A stretch of 64,000 nucleotides of DNA. Origin: Actinokineospora xionganensis (GTDB taxonomy: Bacteria > Actinomycetota > Actinomycetes > Mycobacteriales > Pseudonocardiaceae). The stretch lies in NCBI RefSeq assembly GCF_014323725.1, contig NZ_JABVED010000013.1:150758-214757 (forward strand), given 5' to 3'. A program made the translations under genes and the position numbers. Positions within the stretch are counted from its first letter, which is position 1, and each line of letters starts with the position of its first letter. The notes under the pieces are model-generated. The model worked only from the letters and a program-made list of their open reading frames with translations, had not been told where the DNA came from and did no database searches. Below, one piece after another: positions 27,149 to 36,509 of the stretch.

Positions 27149-27733
27149 ATGACTGTCGCGTTGGAGACCGTACTCGCCAAGGCAGGCCTGCGCATCGGCC
27201 CGGCGGAGTTCGCCGAGATGATCGAGGAAGCCACCCGTCGGCTCTCCCCGGCCACGCCGGACCCAGCCGACTACTTCTCCGCCGAGCAGCGGGACACCCT
27301 CACCGAGGTCGGACTCGACCTGACCCCACGCCGTCCCGACGAGGTCGACTCGCGGGCGCGCGCGGTGGCCGCCCAGACAGTCCTGCGCGATTCCGCGCTG
27401 ACCGTCGGCGACGCGGCCCAAGCCGTGGGCGTCGACACCAGTCGCATCCGCCACCGGCTCTCCGCGGGCAGGCTCGCGGGCTGGAAGGACCGCGGCGGCT
27501 GGCGGCTGCCCGCCTGGCAGTTCGCCGCCTCCGGCGTCCTGCCCGGCCTCGACGTCGTGCTGCGCTCAGTCCCCTCGGACCAGCCGCCGCTCGTGGTGGC
27601 CGCGTTCATGACCACCCCCCAGCCCGACCTGCGGATCAACGACGAGCCCGCGACGCCGCGGCAGTGGCTGCTCGCCGGTGGCGACCCCACCCGGGTCGCG
27701 GCCCTGGCCTCGATGCTCGGCACACCGGCCTGA
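27149..27733 (+). CDS. HTH antitoxin partner of a RES toxin
   Basis: The 194-residue protein has a helix-turn-helix in its middle (LTVGDAAQAVGVDTSRIRHR, then LSAGRLAGWKDRGGWRLPAW), like excisionase/MerR-type folds, and a C-terminal part ending ATPRQWLLAGGDPTRVAALA that resembles the toxin-binding region of RES-pair antitoxins. It probably represses its own promoter and neutralises the next gene's product. The ATG at 27149 follows a -10 box directly and the transcript is likely leaderless. Confidence 0.75.
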   Translation: MTVALETVLAKAGLRIGPAEFAEMIEEATRRLSPATPDPADYFSAEQRDTLTEVGLDLTPRRPDEVDSRARAVAAQTVLRDSALTVGDAAQAVGVDTSRIRHRLSAGRLAGWKDRGGWRLPAWQFAASGVLPGLDVVLRSVPSDQPPLVVAAFMTTPQPDLRINDEPATPRQWLLAGGDPTRVAALASMLGTPA

Positions 27734-27759
27734 CCCTGCGAAGACTGGACCAACGCACG

Positions 27760-28413
27760 ATGTCACGGCTCCCCCAGCCGCCGGTTCCCGCTGCCCTCAA
27801 AACGTTGCTGCGTGTCGATGAGGACGTCGTCGCCGTCCACAGTGGAACGCACTTGGTCCGCGTCTTCGCGGCGGGCGGCGCGCACCGGCAGCGCTGGAAC
27901 TCCTTCCGCTACACCGGCCCCCTGCCACACGCCCGGTTCGACCCCCACCCGGTCAACCGCGACGGAGGCCCGACAACCGAGTCCGGCCACGGCGCGCTCT
28001 ACTTCGGACTGACAGTGCGCACCAGCGTCGCGGAGGTGTTCCAGCAGACCTCGGTCGTCGACCGCTCGACCCGCCGCCCGCACCTGGTGGTGTTCCGGCC
28101 GCAGCGCACCCTGCGCCTGCTGGACCTGTGCGGGCTGTGGCCGACCCGGGCGGGCGCGTCGCAGGAGATCAGCAGCGGCAACAAGACCGTCACCCAGGCG
28201 TGGGCCCGGGCGATCCGCTCGGCGCACCCGGAACTGGACGGGGTCTGGTACAGATCGTCCATGGACAGCGGTGAGCCGGCGATCTGCCTGTGGGACCCGC
28301 CCGCGCGCGGCACCCTGCCGACGTCACCGGACCTGCTGCTGCCGCTGGACTACCCAGGCTTGGACCTGCCGCTGGCTCGCATCTGCGAGGAGCTCAACTA
28401 CACGCTCCTCTGA
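27760..28413 (+). CDS. RES-domain toxin (NAD+-consuming)
   Basis: The 217-residue protein matches RES toxins: LVRVFAAGGAHRQRWNSFRY supplies the Arg, GALYFGLTVRTSVAEVFQQ the conserved aromatic and Glu region, and a later WYRSSMDSGEPAICLWD. RES toxins such as MbcT break down NAD+ by phosphorolysis or hydrolysis. It lies 26 nt after its antitoxin and 15 nt before a patatin gene, so the three may form one transcript. Confidence 0.88.
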   Translation: MSRLPQPPVPAALKTLLRVDEDVVAVHSGTHLVRVFAAGGAHRQRWNSFRYTGPLPHARFDPHPVNRDGGPTTESGHGALYFGLTVRTSVAEVFQQTSVVDRSTRRPHLVVFRPQRTLRLLDLCGLWPTRAGASQEISSGNKTVTQAWARAIRSAHPELDGVWYRSSMDSGEPAICLWDPPARGTLPTSPDLLLPLDYPGLDLPLARICEELNYTLL

Positions 28414-28428
28414 AAGGTTGGGATCGCC

Positions 28429-29283
28429 ATGGATCTGCCGCGCCCCATCGGCTTCGTCCTCGGTGGCGGGGGCAGCCTCGGCGCGATCCAGGTGGGCATG
28501 CTGCGCGCGCTCGCCGAACGCGACATCATGCCGGACCTGGTCACGGGGACGTCGGTCGGCTCGCTCAACGGAGCCCTGATCGCTCAGGCGGGCTCGCCAC
28601 CTATTGAGCGGCTCACCGATATCTGGTCGCGGATGACTCGGCAGGCGGTGTTTCCGGGGACGTTGCTCGGACAGGTGCGAACGTTCCAGCGAACCAAGAC
28701 GCACCTGTTTCCCAGTGACGGGTTGGCGGCGGTGGTCTCCGAACATCTCGGCGGTGGGGTGGCGTTCGAGGACCTGCGGCTTCCGCTCGGGGTGGTGGCG
28801 ATGGACGTGGCGACCGCGCGGCCAGTGCTGATCCGCTCGGGCCCGGTCGCCCCTGCTGTGCTTGCCAGTGCGGCGATTCCTGGCATCTTCTCGCCGGTGG
28901 AACACGAAGGTCGCGTGCTCTACGACGGGGGCGTCGTGGCCAACGTGCCGATGCGGCAGGCGATCGCGATGGGGGCTCGGTCGTTGGTGGTGCTGGATTG
29001 CGCGTTTCCCGGTCGGCTGCCTGAGGTGCCGCGCGGGATGGCGGAGATCGTGCTGTACATGGCGATGGTGTCGATGCGGCAGCAGGCGGTGTTGGAGGCG
29101 CCGTTGGTGGCCGCTGAGGTGCCGGTGGTGTATTTGCCGGGGCCGCCGTTGATTCGGGTGACGCCGTTGGACTTCACGCATACGCCGGAGCTGATTGGTG
29201 AGTCCTATGTGGTCAGTAGTGCGTTTCTGCACGGGCTGACGGTTTCCGGGCCCGGTCTCTACGGGGCTCCGGGCCGGGTGTGA
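28429..29283 (+). CDS. Patatin-like phospholipase
   Basis: The 284-residue protein has the anion hole GGGGSLGA, nucleophile motif GTSVGSLNG with Ser near residue 44, and DGG (LYDGGVVANVPM) with the catalytic Asp near 163. It would hydrolyse acyl ester bonds of lipids. No signal peptide is seen. It begins 15 nt after the RES toxin gene, and the tail is AT-richer in third positions (TTG, GTG codons) than its first half. Confidence 0.92.
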   Translation: MDLPRPIGFVLGGGGSLGAIQVGMLRALAERDIMPDLVTGTSVGSLNGALIAQAGSPPIERLTDIWSRMTRQAVFPGTLLGQVRTFQRTKTHLFPSDGLAAVVSEHLGGGVAFEDLRLPLGVVAMDVATARPVLIRSGPVAPAVLASAAIPGIFSPVEHEGRVLYDGGVVANVPMRQAIAMGARSLVVLDCAFPGRLPEVPRGMAEIVLYMAMVSMRQQAVLEAPLVAAEVPVVYLPGPPLIRVTPLDFTHTPELIGESYVVSSAFLHGLTVSGPGLYGAPGRV

Positions 29284-29319
29284 CTCACGTATCGTCCACA
29301 GGGTTTCCGGGTCGCCCAC

Positions 29320-31278
29320 TCACAAGTGGCGGCCGAACCACTCCAGTACCGCCTCGAAGCGTTGCTTGCGGTGGCGGGGTTGGCCCGACCGGGTCAGTTC
29401 GTGGCCCTCGCCCGGGAAGATGAGCATCTCCGCGGGAACGCCGTTGCGGCGCAGCCGGACGAACATCCGCTGTGCCTGTTCCAGTGGGCACCGGTAGTCG
29501 TGTTCGGAGTGGACGAGTGCGATCGGCATGTCGATCTTGGCCGCGTGCGTCAGCGGGCTCATCGCCTTGAGGGCGTCCGGGTCCGTGCCGCAGTAGGCCT
29601 CGGCGAACCACCAGCCGATGTCCGACGTGCCCTCGAACGACTCCCACGAGTTCAGCGCGCGCTCGCTCCACGCGGCCTTGAACCGTGAGCCGTGGTGAGC
29701 CGCCAGCCAGCTGGTCATCCAGCCGCCGTAGGAGCCGCCCATCACGCCGACACGGTTGGGGTCCAGGTCGGCGCGTTCGAGGACCGCGTCCAATACCGAC
29801 AGCACGTCGTCGACGTCGACTGTTCCCATGGCGCCGATGACGGCTCGGCCGTGGGACTGGCCGTACCCGGCTGAGCCGCGCGGGTTCGGCAGCACCACCG
29901 CATACCCCGCGGCGGCGTAGACCTGGGCTTCGTCGTACAGGCCCCAGCCGTGGTACATGAACGGGCCGCCGTGGACCGCCAGGAGAACGGGGTGCGGGCC
30001 CTCGCCTTCCGGCAGCACCAACCACCCGTGGGTGGCGTAGCCGTCGGGCGCGGAGGCCTTGACCTCGATGAGTGGGCGCACCCCGGCGGCGCGCAGCGGA
30101 CCGGAGAAGTCGGTAAGGGCGCAGGTCTCGTCGCCGGTCACGAGCACGACCTCGCCCGCGGAATCCCAAGTAGACAGTGAGACGACGATCCGCTCGCCGT
30201 CCGCGGTGAATCCCTTGACCATGCCTTGGTGTCCGGCCACCAGGGTCAGTTCCGAAAGTGTGGCCCCGGCCGCTCCCGTGGCGACCCGGCGCAGCTCGAT
30301 CGCGCCCTGGTTCCGCACGCCGACCAGCACGCCGGCGGCGGTCACCAGCGGCTTGCCCGCGGCGACGTCGCAGTCGACGGTCTCGGAGTCGGTGAGCCTG
30401 CGCGGCTCCCCCGGCACGCCGTCCAGGCGCAGCGGGACCGCCCACAGTCCCGTGTTGTTGGCGACCGCGGCCGTCCCGGCGAACGCCTCGCCGAGGTAGA
30501 CCACCATGCCGTCGTCGGTGACCACCGGATGGTTCGCGGAACCGGCGCTGCGGGCGAGCAGGATAGGGCTGCCCCCCTCGGCGGGCACCGCCCACAGGTC
30601 GACGTTGAGGGTGTCCTCGATGCCCCAGTCGCGCCTGGCGCGGACGACGACGTGCTCACCGGACGGCGTCCACGCGGGCTCCGCCACCTCGGCGGCACCC
30701 TCGGTCAGCACGACCGGCTTGGCGTCCGGGTCGGCACTGTCCACGACGAACAGCTGGATCGGACGGTCGGCAAGGTAGCCGCTGTCGTCGAACCGGTAGT
30801 CCAGCCGGTCGATCCACCGCGGCGCCTCGGACGGCGGGTCGGGCGTGCCGTCCGGCCCGTCGGCCCCGTAGCGGCCGGCGTCGGGGATGCGCGCGGTGAA
30901 GGCGATCCGCCGGGAGTCGGGTGCCCACACCGGGGTGCCCGCGCCCAGCGGCAGGTCGGTGACCTGGCGTGCCTCGCCACCGTCGACCGGAATCACATAG
31001 ACCTGTGGCTTGACACCGGGCCCCGTGGTGCGCAGAAACGCGACCTGACTGCCGTCCGGCGAGATCGCCGGGGCGACGTCGCGGAAGCCCTGGGTGAATT
31101 CCCGGGATTCCCCGCCGTCGATCGGAATTCGGCGCAGGCCGCCACGGTAGGAGTTCGCCTCGAGATCCGGGGTCGACACTCCCACCAGCAGCAACTCGCC
31201 ACGCATCGCGGGCGCACCTGGCGCCGCCAGCAGTTCGATGTCTTCTGGACGCACCAGCCGACCGTACCGGACAGTCAC
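29320..31278 (-). CDS. S9-family prolyl oligopeptidase-type peptidase
   Basis: A 652-residue protein with an N-terminal beta-propeller containing TolB/WD-like blades (ISPDGSQVAFLRTTG, APDSRRIAFTA) and a C-terminal alpha/beta hydrolase. The nucleophile is in MGGSYGGWMTSW, and the His in GEGHELTRSG near the end; the acid follows HSEHDYRCP. It cleaves short peptides, as dipeptidyl aminopeptidase or acylaminoacyl peptidase. There is no signal peptide, so it acts in the cytoplasm. Confidence 0.93.
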   Translation of the reverse strand: MTVRYGRLVRPEDIELLAAPGAPAMRGELLLVGVSTPDLEANSYRGGLRRIPIDGGESREFTQGFRDVAPAISPDGSQVAFLRTTGPGVKPQVYVIPVDGGEARQVTDLPLGAGTPVWAPDSRRIAFTARIPDAGRYGADGPDGTPDPPSEAPRWIDRLDYRFDDSGYLADRPIQLFVVDSADPDAKPVVLTEGAAEVAEPAWTPSGEHVVVRARRDWGIEDTLNVDLWAVPAEGGSPILLARSAGSANHPVVTDDGMVVYLGEAFAGTAAVANNTGLWAVPLRLDGVPGEPRRLTDSETVDCDVAAGKPLVTAAGVLVGVRNQGAIELRRVATGAAGATLSELTLVAGHQGMVKGFTADGERIVVSLSTWDSAGEVVLVTGDETCALTDFSGPLRAAGVRPLIEVKASAPDGYATHGWLVLPEGEGPHPVLLAVHGGPFMYHGWGLYDEAQVYAAAGYAVVLPNPRGSAGYGQSHGRAVIGAMGTVDVDDVLSVLDAVLERADLDPNRVGVMGGSYGGWMTSWLAAHHGSRFKAAWSERALNSWESFEGTSDIGWWFAEAYCGTDPDALKAMSPLTHAAKIDMPIALVHSEHDYRCPLEQAQRMFVRLRRNGVPAEMLIFPGEGHELTRSGQPRHRKQRFEAVLEWFGRHL

Positions 31279-31347
31279 CTGGCCGATGGACGATTGATTA
31301 TTCCCATACCCGCCACAGAAATATGGGAGCAGCTATTCAGCCCGTTC

Positions 31348-32370
31348 TCAGTGCTTCTGTGCGGCGGGCTCAGTCAGGTCCGATTCGTCCTCGGCGTCAT
31401 TGGCTTCCGTCTTGCGCGATTTGATGAGGCTCGCGACGGTCGTGACGACCAGGACACCCACGATGACCGACAGCGAGACCTGGATGCCGATGGTCGGGAC
31501 GCCCAGCGGCTCGCCGCCGTTGATGAACGGCAGCGTGTTGGTGTGCAGCGCCTCGAGTACCAGCTTGACGCCGATGAAGCCGAGAATGATCGCCAGGCCC
31601 ACCGACAGGTAGACCAGCTTGCGCAGCAGGCCGCCCAGCAGGAAGTACAGCTGGCGCAGCCCCATCAGGGCGAAGGCGTTGGCGGTGAAGACCAGGAACG
31701 GTTCCTTGGTGAGACCGAAGATGGCCGGGATCGAGTCGACCGCGAACAGCAGGTCGGCGGTGCCGATGGCGATCATGACGATGAACATCGGGGTCACGAA
31801 CCGCTTGCCGTCGAGCTTCACGATCGACTTGGCACCGTGATAGTTGTCCGTGACCGGGAACAGCCTGCGGACGAATCGCGTCATCGCGTTCTCTTCGTAT
31901 TCCTCGTCCTCGCCGAGCCCCTGCCGCGACAGCTTCCAGGCGGTGTAGATGAGGAACAGGCCGAACAGGTAGAACACCCAGCTGAACTTGGCGATCGCCA
32001 CCGCGCCGACGGCGATGAAGATGCCGCGCATCACCAGGGCGATCACGATGCCGACGAGCAGCACCCGGTGCTGGTGGATCTTCGGCACGGCGAACGCCGA
32101 CATGATGATCAGGAAGATGAACAGGTTGTCCACCGAGAGCGAGTACTCGGTGATGTAGCCGGCGAAGAACTCACCCGCGTACACCGGTCCGGAGAAAGCC
32201 CAGACGGCACCGCCGAAGGCGAGAGCGCAGCCGATGTAGAAGGCGACCCACCGACCTGCTTCGCCGATGGTGACCTCGTGGGGTTTGCGGTCGACGATCA
32301 GCAGGTCGATCGCGAACAGGACGAGCAGGCCGCCGATCGTGGCGAACCAGGCCCAGGCAGGAACTGCCAT
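31348..32370 (-). CDS. TerC-family integral membrane protein
   Basis: The 340-residue protein has about nine membrane helices, with the TerC motif SLSVDNLFIFLIIMSAF and the acidic DLLFAVDSIPAIFGLT repeat. TerC/Alx proteins move manganese out of the cell or help load it onto exported proteins. The ATG at 32370 has GGAGG 8 nt upstream. The leader carries a manganese riboswitch, supporting that role. The C-terminal tail is acidic and cytoplasmic. Confidence 0.93.
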   Translation of the reverse strand: MAVPAWAWFATIGGLLVLFAIDLLIVDRKPHEVTIGEAGRWVAFYIGCALAFGGAVWAFSGPVYAGEFFAGYITEYSLSVDNLFIFLIIMSAFAVPKIHQHRVLLVGIVIALVMRGIFIAVGAVAIAKFSWVFYLFGLFLIYTAWKLSRQGLGEDEEYEENAMTRFVRRLFPVTDNYHGAKSIVKLDGKRFVTPMFIVMIAIGTADLLFAVDSIPAIFGLTKEPFLVFTANAFALMGLRQLYFLLGGLLRKLVYLSVGLAIILGFIGVKLVLEALHTNTLPFINGGEPLGVPTIGIQVSLSVIVGVLVVTTVASLIKSRKTEANDAEDESDLTEPAAQKH

Positions 32371-32404
32371 TGATTTAACCTCCGGTGTACGGGCAAGCGC
32401 CGAG

Positions 32405-32510
32405 CACCGGAGGTCTCTTCCGCCGGACAACTCGTCCGACCGCCGGCCCCGGGTCCCCGAAGGGTCCGTGTTGACGACACCGGCGCGAAGGAATACTCCC
32501 CTCCGAGCAC
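32405..32510 (-). ncRNA. yybP-ykoY (Mn2+) riboswitch in the terC leader
   Basis: On the minus strand the leader reads CGGAGGGGAGTATTCC near its start, GTCGTCAACACGG about 35 nt on, and GGAAGAGACCTCCG at its end. GGGGAGTA and the closing AGACCTCC, which pairs with the opening GGAGG as helix P1, are the hallmarks of this family. It ends about 35 nt before the terC ATG, whose own GGAGG ribosome site could compete for pairing. Manganese binding would raise terC expression. Confidence 0.85.
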
Positions 32511-32637
32511 ATACTTCTGCCGATTGTTCCTTGTCAGGTGCCAAGACACCAGCGGGGGGCCCGGGTCGGGGGCTTGTGATTGGTCACAGCCGCCCTGCTG
32601 GGAACGCTCTCAGCAAGTCTCGAATACCTTCGTCAGC

Positions 32638-35484
32638 GTGCCCAGCTTTCCCCGAATCCGCCCGAGACAGGTGGCCACCGCCCTGCTCGTGGCCGCCGTC
32701 GCCGCCGCAGGCATCGTCTGGCTGAACCGAGGTGACGAGCCGCCCCCGGTGCAGACCCACGAAGCCCTCCTGGCCCTGCCCGGCGGGCCTGGCGAGACCG
32801 CCCCGGTGTCCCTCGACACCACCCTCTACCTGCCCGAACGTACCCCGGCGCCTGCTGTGCTCGTCGCGCACGGGTTCGGCGGCAGCAAGCTGAGCGTCGA
32901 CGCCGACGCGCGCGAACTCGCCCAGCGCGGCTTCGTCGTGCTGACCTGGTCGGCCCGCGGCTTCGGCCGCAGCGGCGGCCGGATCGCGCTGAACTCCACC
33001 GACCACGAGGTCGCCGACGCCCGCGGGCTCGTCGACTGGCTGGCGAAGCGGCCCGAGGTGATCCTCGACGGCGAAAATGACCCGAAAGTGGGAGTCACCG
33101 GCGGGTCGTACGGCGGGGCGCTGTCGCTGCTGCTCGCGGGGACCGACAAGCGGGTCGACGCGCTCGCCCCGGTGATCACCTACAACGACCTGAGCCAGGC
33201 GCTGGTGCCCAACTCGGCGACCCTCGGCGAGGTCGCTGGGTCGCCCTCGGCCAACGCCTTCGCCGACGACGGCGTGTTCAAGCGGTCGTGGGCAGGGATC
33301 TTCTTCGCCTCCGGCATGGGCGCCGCGGGCCTGGCGAACCCCTCGGCGGAGGCCACCGAGGCGGGCGACGAGGAGCCCAGGGACTCGGGCGGGGCGGCGG
33401 CGCCGGTCGACGTGGGCAGGCCGGACCGGCTGCCCACGCCCGACGACGGCAACCCGTGTGGACGGTTCGTGGAGTCGGTGTGCCGCGCGTACGCGCAGGT
33501 CGCGACGACCGGGCGGGCCGACCAGGCCACGATCGACCTGATGCGGTCGGTCTCGCCGAGCTCGGTCACCAAGAACATCACCCAGCCGACGATGCTGGTG
33601 CAGGGCGAGCAGGACACCCTGTTCGGCCTCGACCAGGCCGACGCCACCGCCCGGCAGATCAGCGCGGCGGGCGGCGAGGTCAAGGTCGTCTGGTACACCG
33701 GCGGCCACGACGGCGGCAAGCCCGGACCGGGTCTGCGCGGCGAGATCGCGGACTGGTTCGACTTCCACCTGCGCGGCCTCGGCGACGACCCCGGCACCCC
33801 GTTCGAGTACGCGGTCCAGGGCGCGCTGCGGGCCCAGGGCGCGCCGTCGGTGCGCACCGTCACCGCGAGCGGGTATCCCGGCCTGACCGGGGGCCCCGCC
33901 ACCGAGCGCAGGGCCGTGCGGGTCGACGGGGTGGCGCAGACGATCGTGAACCCGCCGGGCGGCAATCCGGCGTCGATCAGCAGCATGCCCGGGCTCGGCT
34001 CGGTCATCAGCGGCTCGGCCCGGCTAGCAGGCCGGGTGGCGATCGACCTGCCCGGCCAGTCGGCGCGGTTCGCCAGCCCGCCGCTCGACCAGCAGCTGCT
34101 GATCGCGGGGGCGTCGACGGTCCGGCTGCGGGTCTCGACGGTGCCGAACCTGCCCGCGCCCGACGGCGCGGTGCTGTTCGCCAAGCTCTACGACGTGGGT
34201 CCGGACGGTGTGCGGACCCTGCCCGGCTCCGCTGTGTCCGCGTTCCGCGTTCCCGGGCTGCCCACGGATGGCACGCCGGTGGAGGTGACGGTGGCGCTGC
34301 CGGGGATCGTGCGGCCGATCGAGACCGACCACCGCATCGAGCTGGTCGTGACCACGACCGACCAGGCGTACGCGACGCCATCGCAGGCCGCCGCGTACAA
34401 GGTCGAGCTGGCGTCGGATACTTCGGTGCAGGTGCCCGTGGTCGCGGGCGCGCGGTCGAGTTCGGCTCCCCCGGCGGGTCCGCTGATCGGCATCGGGATC
34501 GTGCTCGGCATCGGGCTGATCGCCGGGATCGTCGGGATGATCCGCAGGCGCCGCGAGGACGACGTCGACGCGGAGCTGACCGAGGTGCCGCTGGTGATCG
34601 AGAACCTGTCCAAGTCCTACCCGGGCGGGTTGCGGGCGGTCGACTCGCTGTCGTTCCGGGTCGAGCGCGGCCAGGTCCTGGGTCTGCTGGGGCCCAACGG
34701 CGCGGGCAAGACGACGACGCTGCGGATGCTCACGGGCCTGATCTCGCCCAGCGACGGGCAGATCCGGGTGTTCGGCCACAAGATCCACTCCGGTGCGCCG
34801 GTGCTGTCGCGGATCGGGTCGTTCGTCGAGGGCGCGGGCTTCCTGCCGCACCTGTCCGGGCGGGCGAACCTGGAGCTGTACTGGGCGGCGACCGGTCGTC
34901 CGGTCGAGCGGGCGCACTTCGCCGAGGCGCTGGAGATCGCGGGGCTGGGCAACGCGGTCGAGCGCAAGGTCCGCACGTACAGCCAGGGCATGCGGCAGCG
35001 GCTGGCGATCGCCCAGGCGATGCTCGGGTTCCCGGACCTGATGGTGTTGGACGAGCCGACCAACGGGCTCGACCCGCCGCAGATCCACCAGATGCGCGAC
35101 GTGCTGCGGCGCTACGCGGCCACCGGCCGCACCGTGCTGGTGTCGAGCCACCTGCTCGCCGAGGTGGAGCAGACCTGCGATCACGTCGTGGTGATGCACC
35201 GCGGCAAGCTGGTCGCGGCCGGCTCGGTCGACGAGATCGTGGCGGGCGGCGGCGAGGCGACGTTCCGGGTCGACGACCCGGAGTCCGCGGCCGAGGCGCT
35301 GCGCGGGGTCACCGGGATCAACGCGGTGACCGTCGAGGGGTCCCTGGTGCACGCGGACCTCGACGGACTGCCGCGCTCGGCTGCGCTCAGCGTGCTGGTC
35401 AAGGCGGGGGTGGCGGTCGAGCAGGCGGGCCCGCGCAGGCGCCTTGAGGACGTCTTCCTCGAACTGGTCGGAGAGGGATCATGA
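32638..35484 (+). CDS. Extracellular alpha/beta hydrolase fused to an ABC transporter ATPase
   Basis: About 948 residues from the GTG at 32638. A membrane segment (residues 11-28, QVATALLVAAVAAAGIVWL) is followed by an X-Pro dipeptidyl-peptidase/CocE-like hydrolase (VAHGFGGSKLS, GVTGGSYGGALSLL, GGHDGG) and its jelly-roll C-terminal domain, a second membrane segment near 620-640 (GPLIGIGIVLGIGLIAGIVG), then a cytoplasmic ABC ATPase with Walker A GPNGAGKTTT, signature YSQGMRQR and Walker B LMVLDEPTNGLDP. The topology places the hydrolase outside and the ATPase inside. It overlaps its permease gene by 4 bp. The substrate is unknown. Confidence 0.9.
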   Translation: MPSFPRIRPRQVATALLVAAVAAAGIVWLNRGDEPPPVQTHEALLALPGGPGETAPVSLDTTLYLPERTPAPAVLVAHGFGGSKLSVDADARELAQRGFVVLTWSARGFGRSGGRIALNSTDHEVADARGLVDWLAKRPEVILDGENDPKVGVTGGSYGGALSLLLAGTDKRVDALAPVITYNDLSQALVPNSATLGEVAGSPSANAFADDGVFKRSWAGIFFASGMGAAGLANPSAEATEAGDEEPRDSGGAAAPVDVGRPDRLPTPDDGNPCGRFVESVCRAYAQVATTGRADQATIDLMRSVSPSSVTKNITQPTMLVQGEQDTLFGLDQADATARQISAAGGEVKVVWYTGGHDGGKPGPGLRGEIADWFDFHLRGLGDDPGTPFEYAVQGALRAQGAPSVRTVTASGYPGLTGGPATERRAVRVDGVAQTIVNPPGGNPASISSMPGLGSVISGSARLAGRVAIDLPGQSARFASPPLDQQLLIAGASTVRLRVSTVPNLPAPDGAVLFAKLYDVGPDGVRTLPGSAVSAFRVPGLPTDGTPVEVTVALPGIVRPIETDHRIELVVTTTDQAYATPSQAAAYKVELASDTSVQVPVVAGARSSSAPPAGPLIGIGIVLGIGLIAGIVGMIRRRREDDVDAELTEVPLVIENLSKSYPGGLRAVDSLSFRVERGQVLGLLGPNGAGKTTTLRMLTGLISPSDGQIRVFGHKIHSGAPVLSRIGSFVEGAGFLPHLSGRANLELYWAATGRPVERAHFAEALEIAGLGNAVERKVRTYSQGMRQRLAIAQAMLGFPDLMVLDEPTNGLDPPQIHQMRDVLRRYAATGRTVLVSSHLLAEVEQTCDHVVVMHRGKLVAAGSVDEIVAGGGEATFRVDDPESAAEALRGVTGINAVTVEGSLVHADLDGLPRSAALSVLVKAGVAVEQAGPRRRLEDVFLELVGEGS

Positions 35485-36449
35485 ACGAGAACGGCCACAA
35501 AGACGTTCCCGTGGTAATTCACACGAACGTGTCGACTGTCCACACCGACCCGGCGGCGATCGACGAGATGGCGGTGGCGGCGGGCAAGGAGTCCACCGGG
35601 TTCGGCCCGGACGGGTCGGTCGAGGGCTTCCGGCAGGGCCGCACGCTGCCGTTGCGGGTCGAGCTGGTCCGGCAGCTGCGGCGTCGGCGCACGCAGTTCC
35701 TGCTGGCGTTCCTGGTGGTGCTGCCGTTCCTGCTGTGGGCCGCGTTCGAGTTCGGCTCGTCGGACAACGCCCGACGCTCGGGCGGGTTCGTCGACCTGGC
35801 CACGGCCAGCGCGCCGAACTTCGTGGTGTTCATCCTGTTCGCCACGGGCAGCTTCCTGCTGCCGATGATCGTCGCCCTGTTCTTCGGCGACACCATCGCC
35901 TCGGAGGCGTCGTGGTCGAGCCTGAAGTACCTGCTGTCGATGCCGGTGCCCCGGCAGCGGCTGCTGCGGCAGAAGGCGATCTCGTCGGGTCTGCTGTCGC
36001 TGCTGTGCCTGGTGCTGCTGCCCGCGGTGGCGCTGGCGGTGGGGATCGTCTTCTACGGCACCGGTGAGGCGGTCAGCCCGACGGGCGACGCGGTGTCGTT
36101 CGAGGACTCGATGCTGGCGCTGGTGTTCTCGATCGCGTACATCTCGGTCAACCTGCTGTGGGTGGCGGCGCTGGCGCTGTTCCTGTCGGTCACCACGGAC
36201 GCGCCGCTGGGCGCGGTCGGCGGCACGGTGCTGGTGTCGATCCTGTCGCAGATCCTCGACCAGATCACCGCGCTCGGGGACCTGCGGGATTACCTGCCGA
36301 CCCACTGGTCCTTCGCCTGGTCCGACCTGATCGCCACCGACATCGACTGGTCGAACATGACGAAGGGCGCGTTCTCCGCGGTCACGTACGCGGCGGTGTT
36401 CTTCTTCCTGGCCTCCCGCCGCTTCCGCACCAAGGACATCACCAGCTGA
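35481..36449 (+). CDS. ABC transporter permease (ABC-2 type)
   Basis: A 322-residue membrane protein with six hydrophobic segments, the first at about residues 75-95 (FLLAFLVVLPFLLWAAFEFG). A long N-terminal cytoplasmic stretch (about 65 residues) precedes them. ABC-2 permeases pair with ATPases like the one fused upstream, and the 4-bp ATGA overlap supports one complex. It would form the membrane channel of an exporter. Confidence 0.88.
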   Translation: MNENGHKDVPVVIHTNVSTVHTDPAAIDEMAVAAGKESTGFGPDGSVEGFRQGRTLPLRVELVRQLRRRRTQFLLAFLVVLPFLLWAAFEFGSSDNARRSGGFVDLATASAPNFVVFILFATGSFLLPMIVALFFGDTIASEASWSSLKYLLSMPVPRQRLLRQKAISSGLLSLLCLVLLPAVALAVGIVFYGTGEAVSPTGDAVSFEDSMLALVFSIAYISVNLLWVAALALFLSVTTDAPLGAVGGTVLVSILSQILDQITALGDLRDYLPTHWSFAWSDLIATDIDWSNMTKGAFSAVTYAAVFFFLASRRFRTKDITS

Positions 36450-36509
36450 CCCGCGAGTCGGGTGGGGTGTGCGGGCGACGGGGCGGGGAGAGTCTGAAAT
36501 GATCGCGCT

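Noticed and set aside
36450..36509. ACCCGCGAGTC word shared with the 17067 palindrome
   Set aside because: Only 11 bp match and no paired arm is present, so it is not counted as a family member.
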